Shown: one piece after another, positions 28,259 through 36,838 of the stretch
Numbering within the stretch: the stretch's first letter is position 1
How the letters are laid out: every line of letters starts with the position of its first letter
Notes under the pieces: generated by a model
Databases searched by the model: none
What the model was told of the DNA's origin: nothing
Seen by the model: the letters and a program-made list of their open reading frames with translations, nothing else
Made by a program: the position numbers and the translations under genes
Assembly: GCA_016292135.1 (NCBI GenBank)
Contig: JAEFAZ010000001.1
Span: forward strand, 434,001-498,000
Reading direction: 5' to 3'
DNA length: 64,000 bases
Source of the DNA: Saccharofermentans sp.
GTDB lineage: Bacteria > Bacillota > Clostridia > Saccharofermentanales > Saccharofermentanaceae

Positions 28259-31200
28259 TCATCCTTTTCCGTTAACGTACTTATCGTACTTGTAAAGGAA
28301 TGTTACCATCTGACGTCTTGTACAATTGCCCAGAGGTCTAAAAGTACCGTCATCGTAACCCGATACGATCTTCAACTCATTTGCCCAGAGAGTTGCCTTG
28401 TAGAAATAATCCGCGCTCCTAATATCAGAGAACTTGTTAATACCTTTCTTAGGCTCCGGCTTACCGGCCATCCTCCAGAGGAAGGTTACGGTCTGTGCCC
28501 TGGTGCAGATGCCCTGAGGGTTGAACTTCTTGTCGGAAGGAACCGTTGTGATCCCCTGCTCTACTGCCCAGATCGATGCCTTGTAGAAATAATCAGAACT
28601 CTTAACATCCTTAAACTTGTTTGTTGACGACTTAGGAGCAGGTTCTCCCTGAAGTCTCCAGAGGAACGTGATCATCTGAGCTCTCGAACAATCGTTAGTA
28701 GGCTTGAAGAGAGTCTGGTTATCGTAGCCCTTTACGACGCCTTTGTTTACAAGATAGTAAGTAGGTGTGAACCAGAAGTCCTTCTCATTTACAACATCCT
28801 TGAAGAGCACCTGTACCGTACAGGCAGCACTGACACCTGCAGCAGATGCAGTGATCGTGACTTTACCTGCCTGCTTGGCTGTGATCTTGCCATTGGAATC
28901 GACCGATGCGATCTTTGAGTTAGAAGACTTCCATGCTACCTTGGAACTTGAATTCTTAAGAGTTGCCTTCAAAGTCTGTGTACTTCCGCAGACGATCTTA
29001 GCGGATGTCTTGTCCAGAGTAAGAGTTACTTTTACGACGGTCTTCTTAAATGTCACCTTAACCGTTACGTCCTTTGCAGGCATGGTGAACTTAGCTGCGC
29101 TCGTAATATCAACAGCCTTTCCGCCGTCAGGAGTATATGTGATCTTATCGAGCTCATAACCCTTGTCTGCAGTCGCCTTGACCGTGATGACCGTTCCGGC
29201 AGATGCAGCAGATGCTGAAAGCGTTACCTTACCGCCGGTTGCAGCGCTTGCAGTTATCTTGTATTCATTCTTCTCGAAAACAACTTCAACTGCAGTTTTT
29301 CCGTCAGGCATAGCAAACTTGTTGCCTTCGATAGCTTTGCCGTTGACCTTGATGGCAGCGAGATGGTAACCGTCATCGGCAGATACATCTACAGTGATCT
29401 CATCGCCGTAATATGCAGAAGTTGCTGAAAGAGTTGCCGAGCCGCCTGCAGTATTGCTTATCGACAGTTCATAAAGCGCTTTCCTGAATGTGACTTCTAC
29501 TGTTGCAACCTCTGCAGGCATCGTGAAAGTATTGCCTTCAATTTCGGTACCGTTGACTGTAATGCTGTCGACCTCATATCCCTTTGCAGGAGTACAAGTA
29601 ACAGTGATCTTGTCATTGTAATTTCCGGAAGCAGGGGCTGTTGCAGATCCGTTTTCACCGGAATTAACAGTGATCGTATAATCGATCTTTTTGAAGGTTA
29701 CGGTTACTGTTACATTTGCTGCAGGCATATCAAATGTATTGCCGTTGATAGCTGTATTGTTAACTTTGATCTGATCGACCTTGTACCCGGTTTCAGGAGC
29801 ACAATCCACAGTTATCTTGTCTCCGACATTTCCGCCAGTAGCAGAAGCTGTCGCAGTACCGCCTTCACCACTGTTAACAGTGATCGTGTAATCAATCTTT
29901 TTGAAAGTTACATTAAGTTTTACTTCGCCAGCCGGCATCGTAAAGCTATTATTGCTGACGTTTACCTGCTCAGATGTGATCTTATCCAGCGTGTAACCGA
30001 CATCCGGAGCAACGGTAAGAGTTACTTTGTCACCAACTTGTGCAGTTTTCTGGCAGTTTGCAGTACCACCTTCGCCTGTGTTTACCGTAATCTTATAATC
30101 GATCTTTTTGAAGGTTACAGTAACAGTTACATTTGCTGCAGGCATATCAAACGTGGTGTCATTAATAGCTGTACCGTTGACTTTGATCTGATCCAGCTTG
30201 TATCCTGCTTCGGGAGTACAATTTACAGTGATCTTGTCTCCAACATTTCCACCTGTAGCAGAAGCTGTCGCAGTACCGCCTTCACCACTGTTAACAGTGA
30301 TCGTGTAATCAATCTTTTTGAAAGTAACATTAAGTTTTACTTCACCGGCAGGCATCGTAAAGCTATTGTTGCTTACGTTCACCTGATCAGATGTGATCTT
30401 GTCAAGCGTGTAACCGGCATTCGGCGTTACGGTAAGAGTTACTTTATCGCCGTATTGTGCAGTCTTCTGGCAGTTTACTGTACCACCTTCGCCTGCATTA
30501 ACAGTGATCTTGTAATCGATCTTTTTAAAGGTTACAGATATATTAACACCCTTGGCCGGCATCGTAAAACTGTTGTTGTTAATGGTTACATCACTAGAAG
30601 TGATCTTATCGATCATGTATCCTGCTGCGGGCAATGCAGAGATCGTGACCTTATCGCCGTATTGCGCGGTCTTCGGGCAGTTAACAGTACCACCATCGCC
30701 AGCATTTACCGTGATCGTGTAATCTATCTTTTTGAACGTTACAGAAACAGTTGCATCAGCAGCCGGCATCTCAAAAGTATTACCGTTAATCTCAGTACCG
30801 TTGACCTTGATCTTATCAACAGTATATCCCGTGTCAGGAGTAGCAGTTACGGTAATCTTGTCTTTATAGTTTGCCGTTGTTGCAGAAACTTTAACATTAC
30901 CATTTACTGGTGCAATAATCGAAACAGAATAATCGATCTTTACGAATGTTGCATATATAGTCACATTAACGGTAGGCATGTAAAAGTAATCGTTTTCAAC
31001 AACAGTATTGTTTACTTTTATCTCTTTGATCTCATATCCTGTTTCCGGAGTTATCGTAAGATTGATCTTTTCGCCATAAGTTGCTGTTAAAGGGGCTTCT
31101 ACAGTACCGCCCACACAAGGATCTACTGTGATCGTATATACGATCTTTTTGAACGTTGCATCAACCGTAACATCACCTGCAGGCATCACAAACGTATTAC

Positions 31201-33001
31201 CCGTTATCTCTTTTCCGTTTACTTTGATCTTATCGACCGTATAGCCGAGTGACGGTTTTGTCGTGATAGTAACATTGTCTTTATAGTTTGCCGTAGCAGG
31301 AACTGTTATATAGCCGCCTTCACCATAATTAGCTTTGATCTTGTAATCGATCTTTTTGAATGTTGCATTTAATGACACATTCTTTGCAGGCATAGTAAAA
31401 CTATTATTGCTGATATTTACTTGGTCTGAGGTGATCTTATCAAGTTTATATCCTGTAGCAGGAGTTACATTGAGATTAATCTTATCACCATAATGTGCTG
31501 ATGCAGGACATTCAACTGTACCGCCTTCGCCTGTATTAACCGTGATATCGTAATCAATCTGCTTAAACGTTACATTAATCTCAACGTTTCTGCCTGGCAT
31601 ATAGAACCAATCTCCCGTGATCGGCTTGCCGTTAACAGAGATCTTGTCAACCTTATATCCTGTATTAGGATACGTATAAACATTAATCTTATCTCCCGCA
31701 TATACATAATTATCATCACCGTCCGCTGTAGCCGTACCACCTGCACCACAATTAACAGTTATATAATACTTATGTTTAGGATCATACGATGATGATTCAA
31801 GAGTAAGCGGTGCTTCCCCATAATAAGTTTTTGTATGATCTTTATATGTATAAATTATTCCATATTCAGACTTAGAATAACCTGATGCGACCGATCCAGT
31901 AGCACCGACCATAAACAGCAGTGTGTAATCATGTGTTATGTGCGTATTGTTATCGCTATTTGTAACATCTACAAGATAGTTTTTACCATCATCCATGTGG
32001 ACGATATTCCACATGTGACCACCGCCGCCCATATTTCCGCTTACGGAAATTGCATAAACTTCATCGCTGCGAAAAACGGAATTATCACAAAGATACTGGA
32101 AAGCCTTGGCATAACCTTCACATACAACTTCAGTTTTCGGATCTCCGTCAAAAGCCCAAACCAACTGCCAGGGATTTCCATAAGGAGGGTTGTTTTCAAG
32201 TGCATCATTATTGTAACTGGTTAATTCACAAATTGCATTATTATATGCAAGAAGTTTATCGTAATCATTTTTTGAACTATTTTGAATAATTATATTCTTT
32301 GCATTATTAGCCGCTGCGTTTGCGCTTTCTGCATACAAAGGGTTTACTTCAGTATTAGATTCACCTTGATATTCATTAGCAACATAGAAAATCAAAGTAA
32401 TATTAGTCGCAATCAATTGGCTTTTACTATAACGCACAGTAAAATTCAATCCCGGATATACTGTTTTGTCATACCAATATAAATCATACGGGCACGAAAA
32501 CAACATGGCAGACAAAATAATATTATAATCAAATTCTTTAAGCAATTTATTTGAGAGCAACGTTCTTCTTTGTTGGGGAGTCAGTACAGAAAAATCAGAA
32601 ACACCCATATCCTCATTTGAGTAAATCATATATAGTTGATCTTGAGGAATTGTTATTTCTGTACTCTGTCGCTTTCCTTCAGCAATTTCCACAACTGCCG
32701 GAACAATGTTTTCATAAATGGTTTTTTCGTATCCGCTTAACTGATTAATGAAATTAAATTTTACATTTGTAGGCTCAGTAATGCCGGACATTTTTTTCAT
32801 AATGAAGTTCTCGGCTAATTCATCATTATCAAAATCAACATCAATCACCACTTTTTCCACAACATCTGACTCTTCAGATTTCAGATTTTGAGGAATATCC
32901 ACACCCTCCGTCTCGTCAGCATAGATGAACCCTGAGAACGACAATACGATCGCCGCTGTTAGAGTCAAGCATGTTAATCTGGTGAATAATCGTTTTTTCA
33001 T
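28259..33001 (-). CDS. Giant secreted SLH protein: transglutaminase-like domain plus 13 InlB-B-like repeats
   Basis: 1580 aa. Signal peptide (about 1-28); unrecognised N-terminal region; a transglutaminase-like core with Cys294 (VVCEGYAKAFQYL), His329 (GGGGHMWNIV) and Asp345 (NYLVDVT), the order of a papain-like triad; thirteen about 70-residue repeats (about 410-1320) of the pattern Y-x-I-T-V-N-x-G-E-G-G-T ... G-Y-x-x-D-x-I ... F-x-M-P-A ... V-T-F-K-K, matching divergent InlB-B/bacterial repeat families; a BIG2 Ig domain (about 1321-1395); and three SLH-like modules to the end. The likely role is a long stalk presenting a peptidase- or crosslinking-like head from the cell wall. GGGGGAGG precedes the ATG and a near-perfect promoter lies upstream. 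The N-terminal third is visibly more AT-rich than the repeats. Confidence 0.88.
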   Translation of the reverse strand: MKKRLFTRLTCLTLTAAIVLSFSGFIYADETEGVDIPQNLKSEESDVVEKVVIDVDFDNDELAENFIMKKMSGITEPTNVKFNFINQLSGYEKTIYENIVPAVVEIAEGKRQSTEITIPQDQLYMIYSNEDMGVSDFSVLTPQQRRTLLSNKLLKEFDYNIILSAMLFSCPYDLYWYDKTVYPGLNFTVRYSKSQLIATNITLIFYVANEYQGESNTEVNPLYAESANAAANNAKNIIIQNSSKNDYDKLLAYNNAICELTSYNNDALENNPPYGNPWQLVWAFDGDPKTEVVCEGYAKAFQYLCDNSVFRSDEVYAISVSGNMGGGGHMWNIVHMDDGKNYLVDVTNSDNNTHITHDYTLLFMVGATGSVASGYSKSEYGIIYTYKDHTKTYYGEAPLTLESSSYDPKHKYYITVNCGAGGTATADGDDNYVYAGDKINVYTYPNTGYKVDKISVNGKPITGDWFYMPGRNVEINVTFKQIDYDITVNTGEGGTVECPASAHYGDKINLNVTPATGYKLDKITSDQVNISNNSFTMPAKNVSLNATFKKIDYKIKANYGEGGYITVPATANYKDNVTITTKPSLGYTVDKIKVNGKEITGNTFVMPAGDVTVDATFKKIVYTITVDPCVGGTVEAPLTATYGEKINLTITPETGYEIKEIKVNNTVVENDYFYMPTVNVTIYATFVKIDYSVSIIAPVNGNVKVSATTANYKDKITVTATPDTGYTVDKIKVNGTEINGNTFEMPAADATVSVTFKKIDYTITVNAGDGGTVNCPKTAQYGDKVTISALPAAGYMIDKITSSDVTINNNSFTMPAKGVNISVTFKKIDYKITVNAGEGGTVNCQKTAQYGDKVTLTVTPNAGYTLDKITSDQVNVSNNSFTMPAGEVKLNVTFKKIDYTITVNSGEGGTATASATGGNVGDKITVNCTPEAGYKLDQIKVNGTAINDTTFDMPAANVTVTVTFKKIDYKITVNTGEGGTANCQKTAQVGDKVTLTVAPDVGYTLDKITSEQVNVSNNSFTMPAGEVKLNVTFKKIDYTITVNSGEGGTATASATGGNVGDKITVDCAPETGYKVDQIKVNNTAINGNTFDMPAANVTVTVTFKKIDYTITVNSGENGSATAPASGNYNDKITVTCTPAKGYEVDSITVNGTEIEGNTFTMPAEVATVEVTFRKALYELSISNTAGGSATLSATSAYYGDEITVDVSADDGYHLAAIKVNGKAIEGNKFAMPDGKTAVEVVFEKNEYKITASAATGGKVTLSASAASAGTVITVKATADKGYELDKITYTPDGGKAVDITSAAKFTMPAKDVTVKVTFKKTVVKVTLTLDKTSAKIVCGSTQTLKATLKNSSSKVAWKSSNSKIASVDSNGKITAKQAGKVTITASAAGVSAACTVQVLFKDVVNEKDFWFTPTYYLVNKGVVKGYDNQTLFKPTNDCSRAQMITFLWRLQGEPAPKSSTNKFKDVKSSDYFYKASIWAVEQGITTVPSDKKFNPQGICTRAQTVTFLWRMAGKPEPKKGINKFSDIRSADYFYKATLWANELKIVSGYDDGTFRPLGNCTRRQMVTFLYKYDKYVNGKG
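29036..31774 (-). repeat. Thirteen tandem coding repeats of about 210 bp
   Basis: Coding repeats of the giant SLH protein. Each unit encodes about 69-76 residues. Units vary in the middle (NGTEI-type versus SDQVNVSNN-type), and the two types alternate in the centre of the array, showing growth by duplication of two-unit blocks. Confidence 0.9.
29684..30517 (-). repeat. Recent 417-bp two-unit tandem duplication
   Basis: Two adjacent 417-bp blocks (139 codons each) are near-identical in DNA; for example the segment starting at 29877 recurs at 30294 with only scattered, mostly synonymous changes. This is the youngest duplication in the repeat array and a likely site of length variation. Confidence 0.8.
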
Positions 33002-33071
33002 GGCCAGAAACCTCCCCCTGAAAAATAAAGATTTTGGTCATTCACAAATGTTGTATTTGTAAAAACCATTT

Positions 33072-33100
33072 ATATTATCTCTAGCACATATCAATGTCAA
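33072..33100 (-). promoter_or_regulatory. Strong promoter for the 1580-aa SLH protein
   Basis: TTGACA-17-TAATAT on the minus strand, 71-99 bases upstream of the ATG; consensus -35 and good -10, followed by an AT-rich leader. Confidence 0.8.
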
Positions 33101-33115
33101 GAGATATATCCAGCA

Positions 33116-33155
33116 ACTAAAAACTCCCGGTGACGTTATTTAGTCCCCGGGAGTT
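33116..33155 (-). terminator. Terminator after the 858-frame SLH protein gene
   Basis: AACTCCCGG, a 16-base loop, CCGGGAGTT then T-rich sequence on the minus strand, 20 bases past the stop codon. It separates the two large SLH genes. Confidence 0.85.
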
Positions 33156-33174
33156 TTGTGTTATCAATATAAAA

Positions 33175-35694
33175 TCATTTCTTGTTGACGTATTTGTCGT
33201 ATTTATAAAGGAATGTGACCATCTGGCGTCTGAGGCACAAGCCATCCGGTCTGAACGTGCCGTCATCGTAACCTGCAAGTATCTTCATCTCGGATGCCCA
33301 GAGAGTCGCTTTGTAGTAGTAAGCGTTACTCTTAACGTCTTTAAACTTGTTTTCCTTTGTCTTGGGGTTGGGTTTCCCTGCCATTCGCCAAAGGAAAGTT
33401 ACTGTCTGAGCTCTGCTGCAAACATTCTTTGGTTTGAACGTTTTGTCACTATATCCTGTTGTTATGCCGTTTTCGACCGCCCAGATAACCGGTTTGAAGA
33501 AATAGTCACCGCTCTTAACATCCGGGAAGTCGCACTTAGAGGACTTCGGCTCAGGGCAACCCGCAAGTCTCCACATGAATGTCAGCATCTGTGCTCTGGT
33601 ACACTCGACGGCAGGCTTAAACAAAGTCTGGTTATCGTAACCTTTGACAACATTCATATTTGCCAGATAATAGGTCGGTTCATACCAGAACTCCTTGGTA
33701 TTGATCACGTCCTTAAAGAGAACCTGAACCGTGCACTTTGCGGTCTTCCCTGATGCCGATGCCGTAATAGTTACAGCTCCTGCCTGCTTTGCAGTTACCT
33801 TTCCGTTGGAATCCACCGTTGCGATCTTTGTATTAGAGGACTTCCAGGAGATCTTGTCTGTTATATCCTTAAGCGTTGCTTTCAAAGTCAGCTTATCACC
33901 GCAAACGACACTTGCGGATGTCTTATCCAACTTAAGGGAAGGATTTAGAGCATACTTGAATGTTACCTTAACTGATACATTGTTTTTAGGCATAGTGAAC
34001 TTCTTGGAACTTGTAATGTCAACAGCCGTTCCTCCCTCAGGCGTGTATGTAATCTTATCGAGAGCATAACCGGCATCAGGCTTTACGGTTACTTTTATCT
34101 CATCACCATTGAGCGCCTTTGTCTTCGATAAAGTTGCCGTGCCATTGCTTACTTTGTCAAGTGAAACATCAAAATCTGACAGGATAAACACTACTGTCTT
34201 AATTCCGCTCTGAGGATAAGCATTTTCGTAATCAATAACAAAGCGGCCTCTCAGATTGCAGCTATCAAGTCTGCTCAGAACAAAATCGGAAGAAGACACC
34301 TGTTTAAGCTCAAGATCCAGGTCTCCGTTTTTATCCAAGTCTATTTGATCGGTTTCGGATTTACCTATCGTATCAGACAAGATTAGGTCTTGTAAGAACA
34401 TCATATGGGAAAAATTACAGTCAAACGGAGTTCTTACATCATAAGTGACAACCGGATTGGGATTGGGGAGCAATAAAGGTTCGCCGGCATAATCAGTCTC
34501 CATCTTTGCATTGGCATCTTCAGCAAGAAGATACATCTGACTCGTAAAACCCCATATATCATATTTAAAAAAATCTTCGGGCAGATTAAATGTAACTTTG
34601 CCTTCTTTAGAAAGATCCCAATCCAGTTTCTGATAGTAAAAAATTTCAGGCGATTCAATAATTTTCCCGTCTCTGATTACAGTTGACCTGTCTTTGATAA
34701 CAACAGAAAGCTGCGTTACCTTCCCTGCATTTTTACCGGACAAGACATAAGGAACTGTCACAGTATTACCGTCAACGGTCACATTCTTTCCATCAGGGAT
34801 CGAAAGGTTGATATCATCATCCTTGACCGTAAGTTTATATTCGGCACCAGCCTTTCCCCTGTTCCCTGAGATCAATGAGGATAATATAATCGCGTCTTTG
34901 TCGATATTCATGGCGGGAGCCACACTTATATCAAGATCGGGGCCTTGTCCACTGTAATCACGCAATGTCCTTGTAACTAATGTTCCGTTCTGATTAACAT
35001 AGGCGATAACATTATTTGTATTTTTCTTAGGAGTACGCAACCACCAATGAGGATCAACTCTTTCCTTTGGTGTTAAAAGTTGTTTCTTATGTATCGCACC
35101 GTCTTTGTAATGATAACCATACATATTATTGGATACATCTTCAATATCAAGAACAAATACTTTATCTTTATTCAGAGGAGTATAACTGCCGTACTCGCTG
35201 TAAAAGCTATCCTGTACCCGCACACTTGAAGAATACTCGTGCGAATCGACTGTGCTGGCAAAGACCGCATTCTGTTCAGCTTTTGAAAATGAATCATTAA
35301 AGAACGTGTTATTCAAATATTCCCTGAGCGAACTATTTGCCCAAACATTGGAATAATCATTGTCAAATTCCTCCTGGTAAAGCAACTTATCGCTATCAAG
35401 AAATAACGTCCTACCTCCAAATTTGTTTGAGTCTTTATTAAGAACTCGGAATCTTATCGGCTCATCATTGTATTTGCCATAATACACATAACTTCCTTGC
35501 CATGCACTGCTATTGCTGGCAGGAACCACCGGATTTGCGATCTGAGATGTACCAAATTCAGTGTTTTCTGCTGACTTAACCCACTCATCATCTGCTTTTA
35601 CTTCACTCTTTCCCGTGATCTTTGGAACTAAAGATACTGTTATTGCCAAAGAAAGGATAAGAGCCCCTGCTCTCTTAAAAGTGATTCTATTCAT
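33175..35694 (-). CDS. Secreted SLH protein with DUF6273-like domain
   Basis: 839 aa from the ATG at 35694 (MNRITFKRAG), which has GGGAGG seven bases upstream; the frame extends 19 codons further without support. Domains: signal peptide (about 1-34); a DUF6273-like region (about 50-270: YVYYGKYNDEPIRFRVLN, LREYLNNTFF, HWWLRTP, VAPAMNID), a family common in Clostridial surface proteins; an unassigned beta-rich region; one InlB-B-like repeat (SNGTATLSKTKALNGDEI ... FTMPKNNVSVKVTF); BIG2; three SLH-like modules ending LRRQMVTFLYKYDKYVNKK. The last three elements are the same cassette as in its neighbour at 28259, from which it is separated by a terminator. Function unknown beyond surface display. 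Confidence 0.83.
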   Translation of the reverse strand: MNRITFKRAGALILSLAITVSLVPKITGKSEVKADDEWVKSAENTEFGTSQIANPVVPASNSSAWQGSYVYYGKYNDEPIRFRVLNKDSNKFGGRTLFLDSDKLLYQEEFDNDYSNVWANSSLREYLNNTFFNDSFSKAEQNAVFASTVDSHEYSSSVRVQDSFYSEYGSYTPLNKDKVFVLDIEDVSNNMYGYHYKDGAIHKKQLLTPKERVDPHWWLRTPKKNTNNVIAYVNQNGTLVTRTLRDYSGQGPDLDISVAPAMNIDKDAIILSSLISGNRGKAGAEYKLTVKDDDINLSIPDGKNVTVDGNTVTVPYVLSGKNAGKVTQLSVVIKDRSTVIRDGKIIESPEIFYYQKLDWDLSKEGKVTFNLPEDFFKYDIWGFTSQMYLLAEDANAKMETDYAGEPLLLPNPNPVVTYDVRTPFDCNFSHMMFLQDLILSDTIGKSETDQIDLDKNGDLDLELKQVSSSDFVLSRLDSCNLRGRFVIDYENAYPQSGIKTVVFILSDFDVSLDKVSNGTATLSKTKALNGDEIKVTVKPDAGYALDKITYTPEGGTAVDITSSKKFTMPKNNVSVKVTFKYALNPSLKLDKTSASVVCGDKLTLKATLKDITDKISWKSSNTKIATVDSNGKVTAKQAGAVTITASASGKTAKCTVQVLFKDVINTKEFWYEPTYYLANMNVVKGYDNQTLFKPAVECTRAQMLTFMWRLAGCPEPKSSKCDFPDVKSGDYFFKPVIWAVENGITTGYSDKTFKPKNVCSRAQTVTFLWRMAGKPNPKTKENKFKDVKSNAYYYKATLWASEMKILAGYDDGTFRPDGLCLRRQMVTFLYKYDKYVNKK

Positions 35695-35752
35695 AGATGT
35701 CCTCCCAAGGAATGATTGCGACAGATCGATCAATCTAATCCCCCACTGCAAT

Positions 35753-35781
35753 AGGATAACACAGCAACGCCGTATTGTTAA
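35753..35781 (-). promoter_or_regulatory. Promoter for the DUF6273/SLH protein
   Basis: TTAACA-17-TATCCT on the minus strand, in the short gap after the nuclease-like gene. Moderate match to consensus. Confidence 0.5.
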
Positions 35782-35790
35782 GGAGAGCCT

Positions 35791-36585
35791 CTATAAGAAG
35801 CAGGTCTTAGCAATCTTATCGATAACCTTAATATCCAGCGGATAATCATTTGACTCAAAAGACATAAACAACCTGTCTCCGGGCATTATCCCGCCATCAA
35901 CATACATGTTAAACCTTCTCGGCTGATCGCCCGTGTAATCTGCTTTGTCCATCATGCCGAGATGCTCATGATAGATCTCTTTCCTGTCGCTTACCCTGAG
36001 GATCGTGAAATCAGGATGAATTATCCCACCCGGCAGTTTAAGCGGACATTCGTACTTATATGGGATATTATTCGCCAGAAGGTAGTCGGCGATTATCTTC
36101 TCCGACTTTGATCTGACTTCTTCACCTTTCATTGTGGTAAAGCGGACCAGCCCGTCTTTTATGCCCTTTGTCTCGAACGGGCGGGCTTGCCATTCTCTGA
36201 TATAGTCTTCATCCGGGATTACTATCGGCTTTACTCTGTCTTTGCGTTCCTGACAGAGTTTAGCGTAGATGTCCTCAGCATACTCATTTGGGTATCCTTT
36301 AATGATCTTGCCCAGAAAATCTCTTTCTGTCTCGGCACTTTTCAAAACATTAATCAGATACTGCTTTTGGATCAGCATGTCTATCAGAGCCTGATCATTT
36401 ACACCCAGTCTCTTTCCGGACAGATCTGTCGTATCATCCACAAGATAATAATACGGATTTTTGTTATGTCTGTTTATGCGAATCCTTCCTGAGGGTGCTT
36501 TACTCAATTTAAATTTCAACTTTTCGATCATATCCGTCAGATAAATGTATCTGCTATTAATTCCAGTAATTGCACTGTTTTTCAT
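35791..36585 (-). CDS. Putative PD-(D/E)XK nuclease-like protein
   Basis: 264 aa, not a named family to me. The C-terminal part carries a restriction-nuclease-like pattern: RSKSEKIIADYL (Glu162), PYKYEC (Glu179), HPDFTI (Asp192) and IYHEHLG (Glu207). This S-x-S-E ... P-D-F ... Y-x-E-H spacing is seen in nuclease-fold domains of some helicase-associated and phage proteins; the expected Lys of PD-(D/E)XK is replaced by the E-H-L-G context. The N-terminal 150 residues look helical, with charged stretches that could bind DNA. Start ATG with AAGGAG upstream. Its upstream region is an unusual four-fold inverted-repeat array, which suggests tight regulation or self-targeting. Confidence 0.6.
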   Translation of the reverse strand: MKNSAITGINSRYIYLTDMIEKLKFKLSKAPSGRIRINRHNKNPYYYLVDDTTDLSGKRLGVNDQALIDMLIQKQYLINVLKSAETERDFLGKIIKGYPNEYAEDIYAKLCQERKDRVKPIVIPDEDYIREWQARPFETKGIKDGLVRFTTMKGEEVRSKSEKIIADYLLANNIPYKYECPLKLPGGIIHPDFTILRVSDRKEIYHEHLGMMDKADYTGDQPRRFNMYVDGGIMPGDRLFMSFESNDYPLDIKVIDKIAKTCFL

Positions 36586-36614
36586 ATTTGCTCCTTAAAT
36601 TCATAGTGTGAAAT

Positions 36615-36815
36615 TTCACCAAACAAACTTTTCGGTATGGTTTGGTGAAAAAAACATCTCTTGAAATTCACCAACCTGATCAAATAATTGCATTTGGTGA
36701 AAAAAACACTCATAAATTCAGATAAAATTTCACCAGACTGTCTTTTATTCATGCTTTAGTGAAATATTCTATGAGAGTTTTTCACCAAAGCTCCTAAACA
36801 ATTGTGATTGGTGAA
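36615..36815. repeat. Array of four phased inverted repeats
   Basis: Four copies of TTCACCA, 21 bases, TGGTGAA (third copy TAGTGAA), each 35 bases long, at 36615-36649, 36667-36701, 36729-36763 and 36781-36815. Start-to-start distances are 52, 62 and 52 bases, all close to whole helical turns. The 21-base inner sequences differ; outer flanks are A/T-rich and only loosely similar. A further perfect palindrome GTGAAATTTCAC (36608-36619) overlaps the first copy, next to the ribosome site of the nuclease-like gene. The array fills the gap between the comEC stop and that gene. Confidence 0.85.
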
Positions 36816-36838
36816 ATCCAAGCACTCTTATATTCATC

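Noticed and set aside
30038..31090. 350-aa plus-strand open frame across the repeats
   Set aside because: It is the antisense shadow of the InlB-B-like repeats; low-complexity composition, no ribosome site, and it runs inside the giant SLH gene.
36615..36815. CRISPR array
   Set aside because: The conserved parts are only 7-8 base half-sites in inverted orientation, the sequence between units varies in length (31 or 41 bases including half-sites) and is degenerate, and no cas gene is near.
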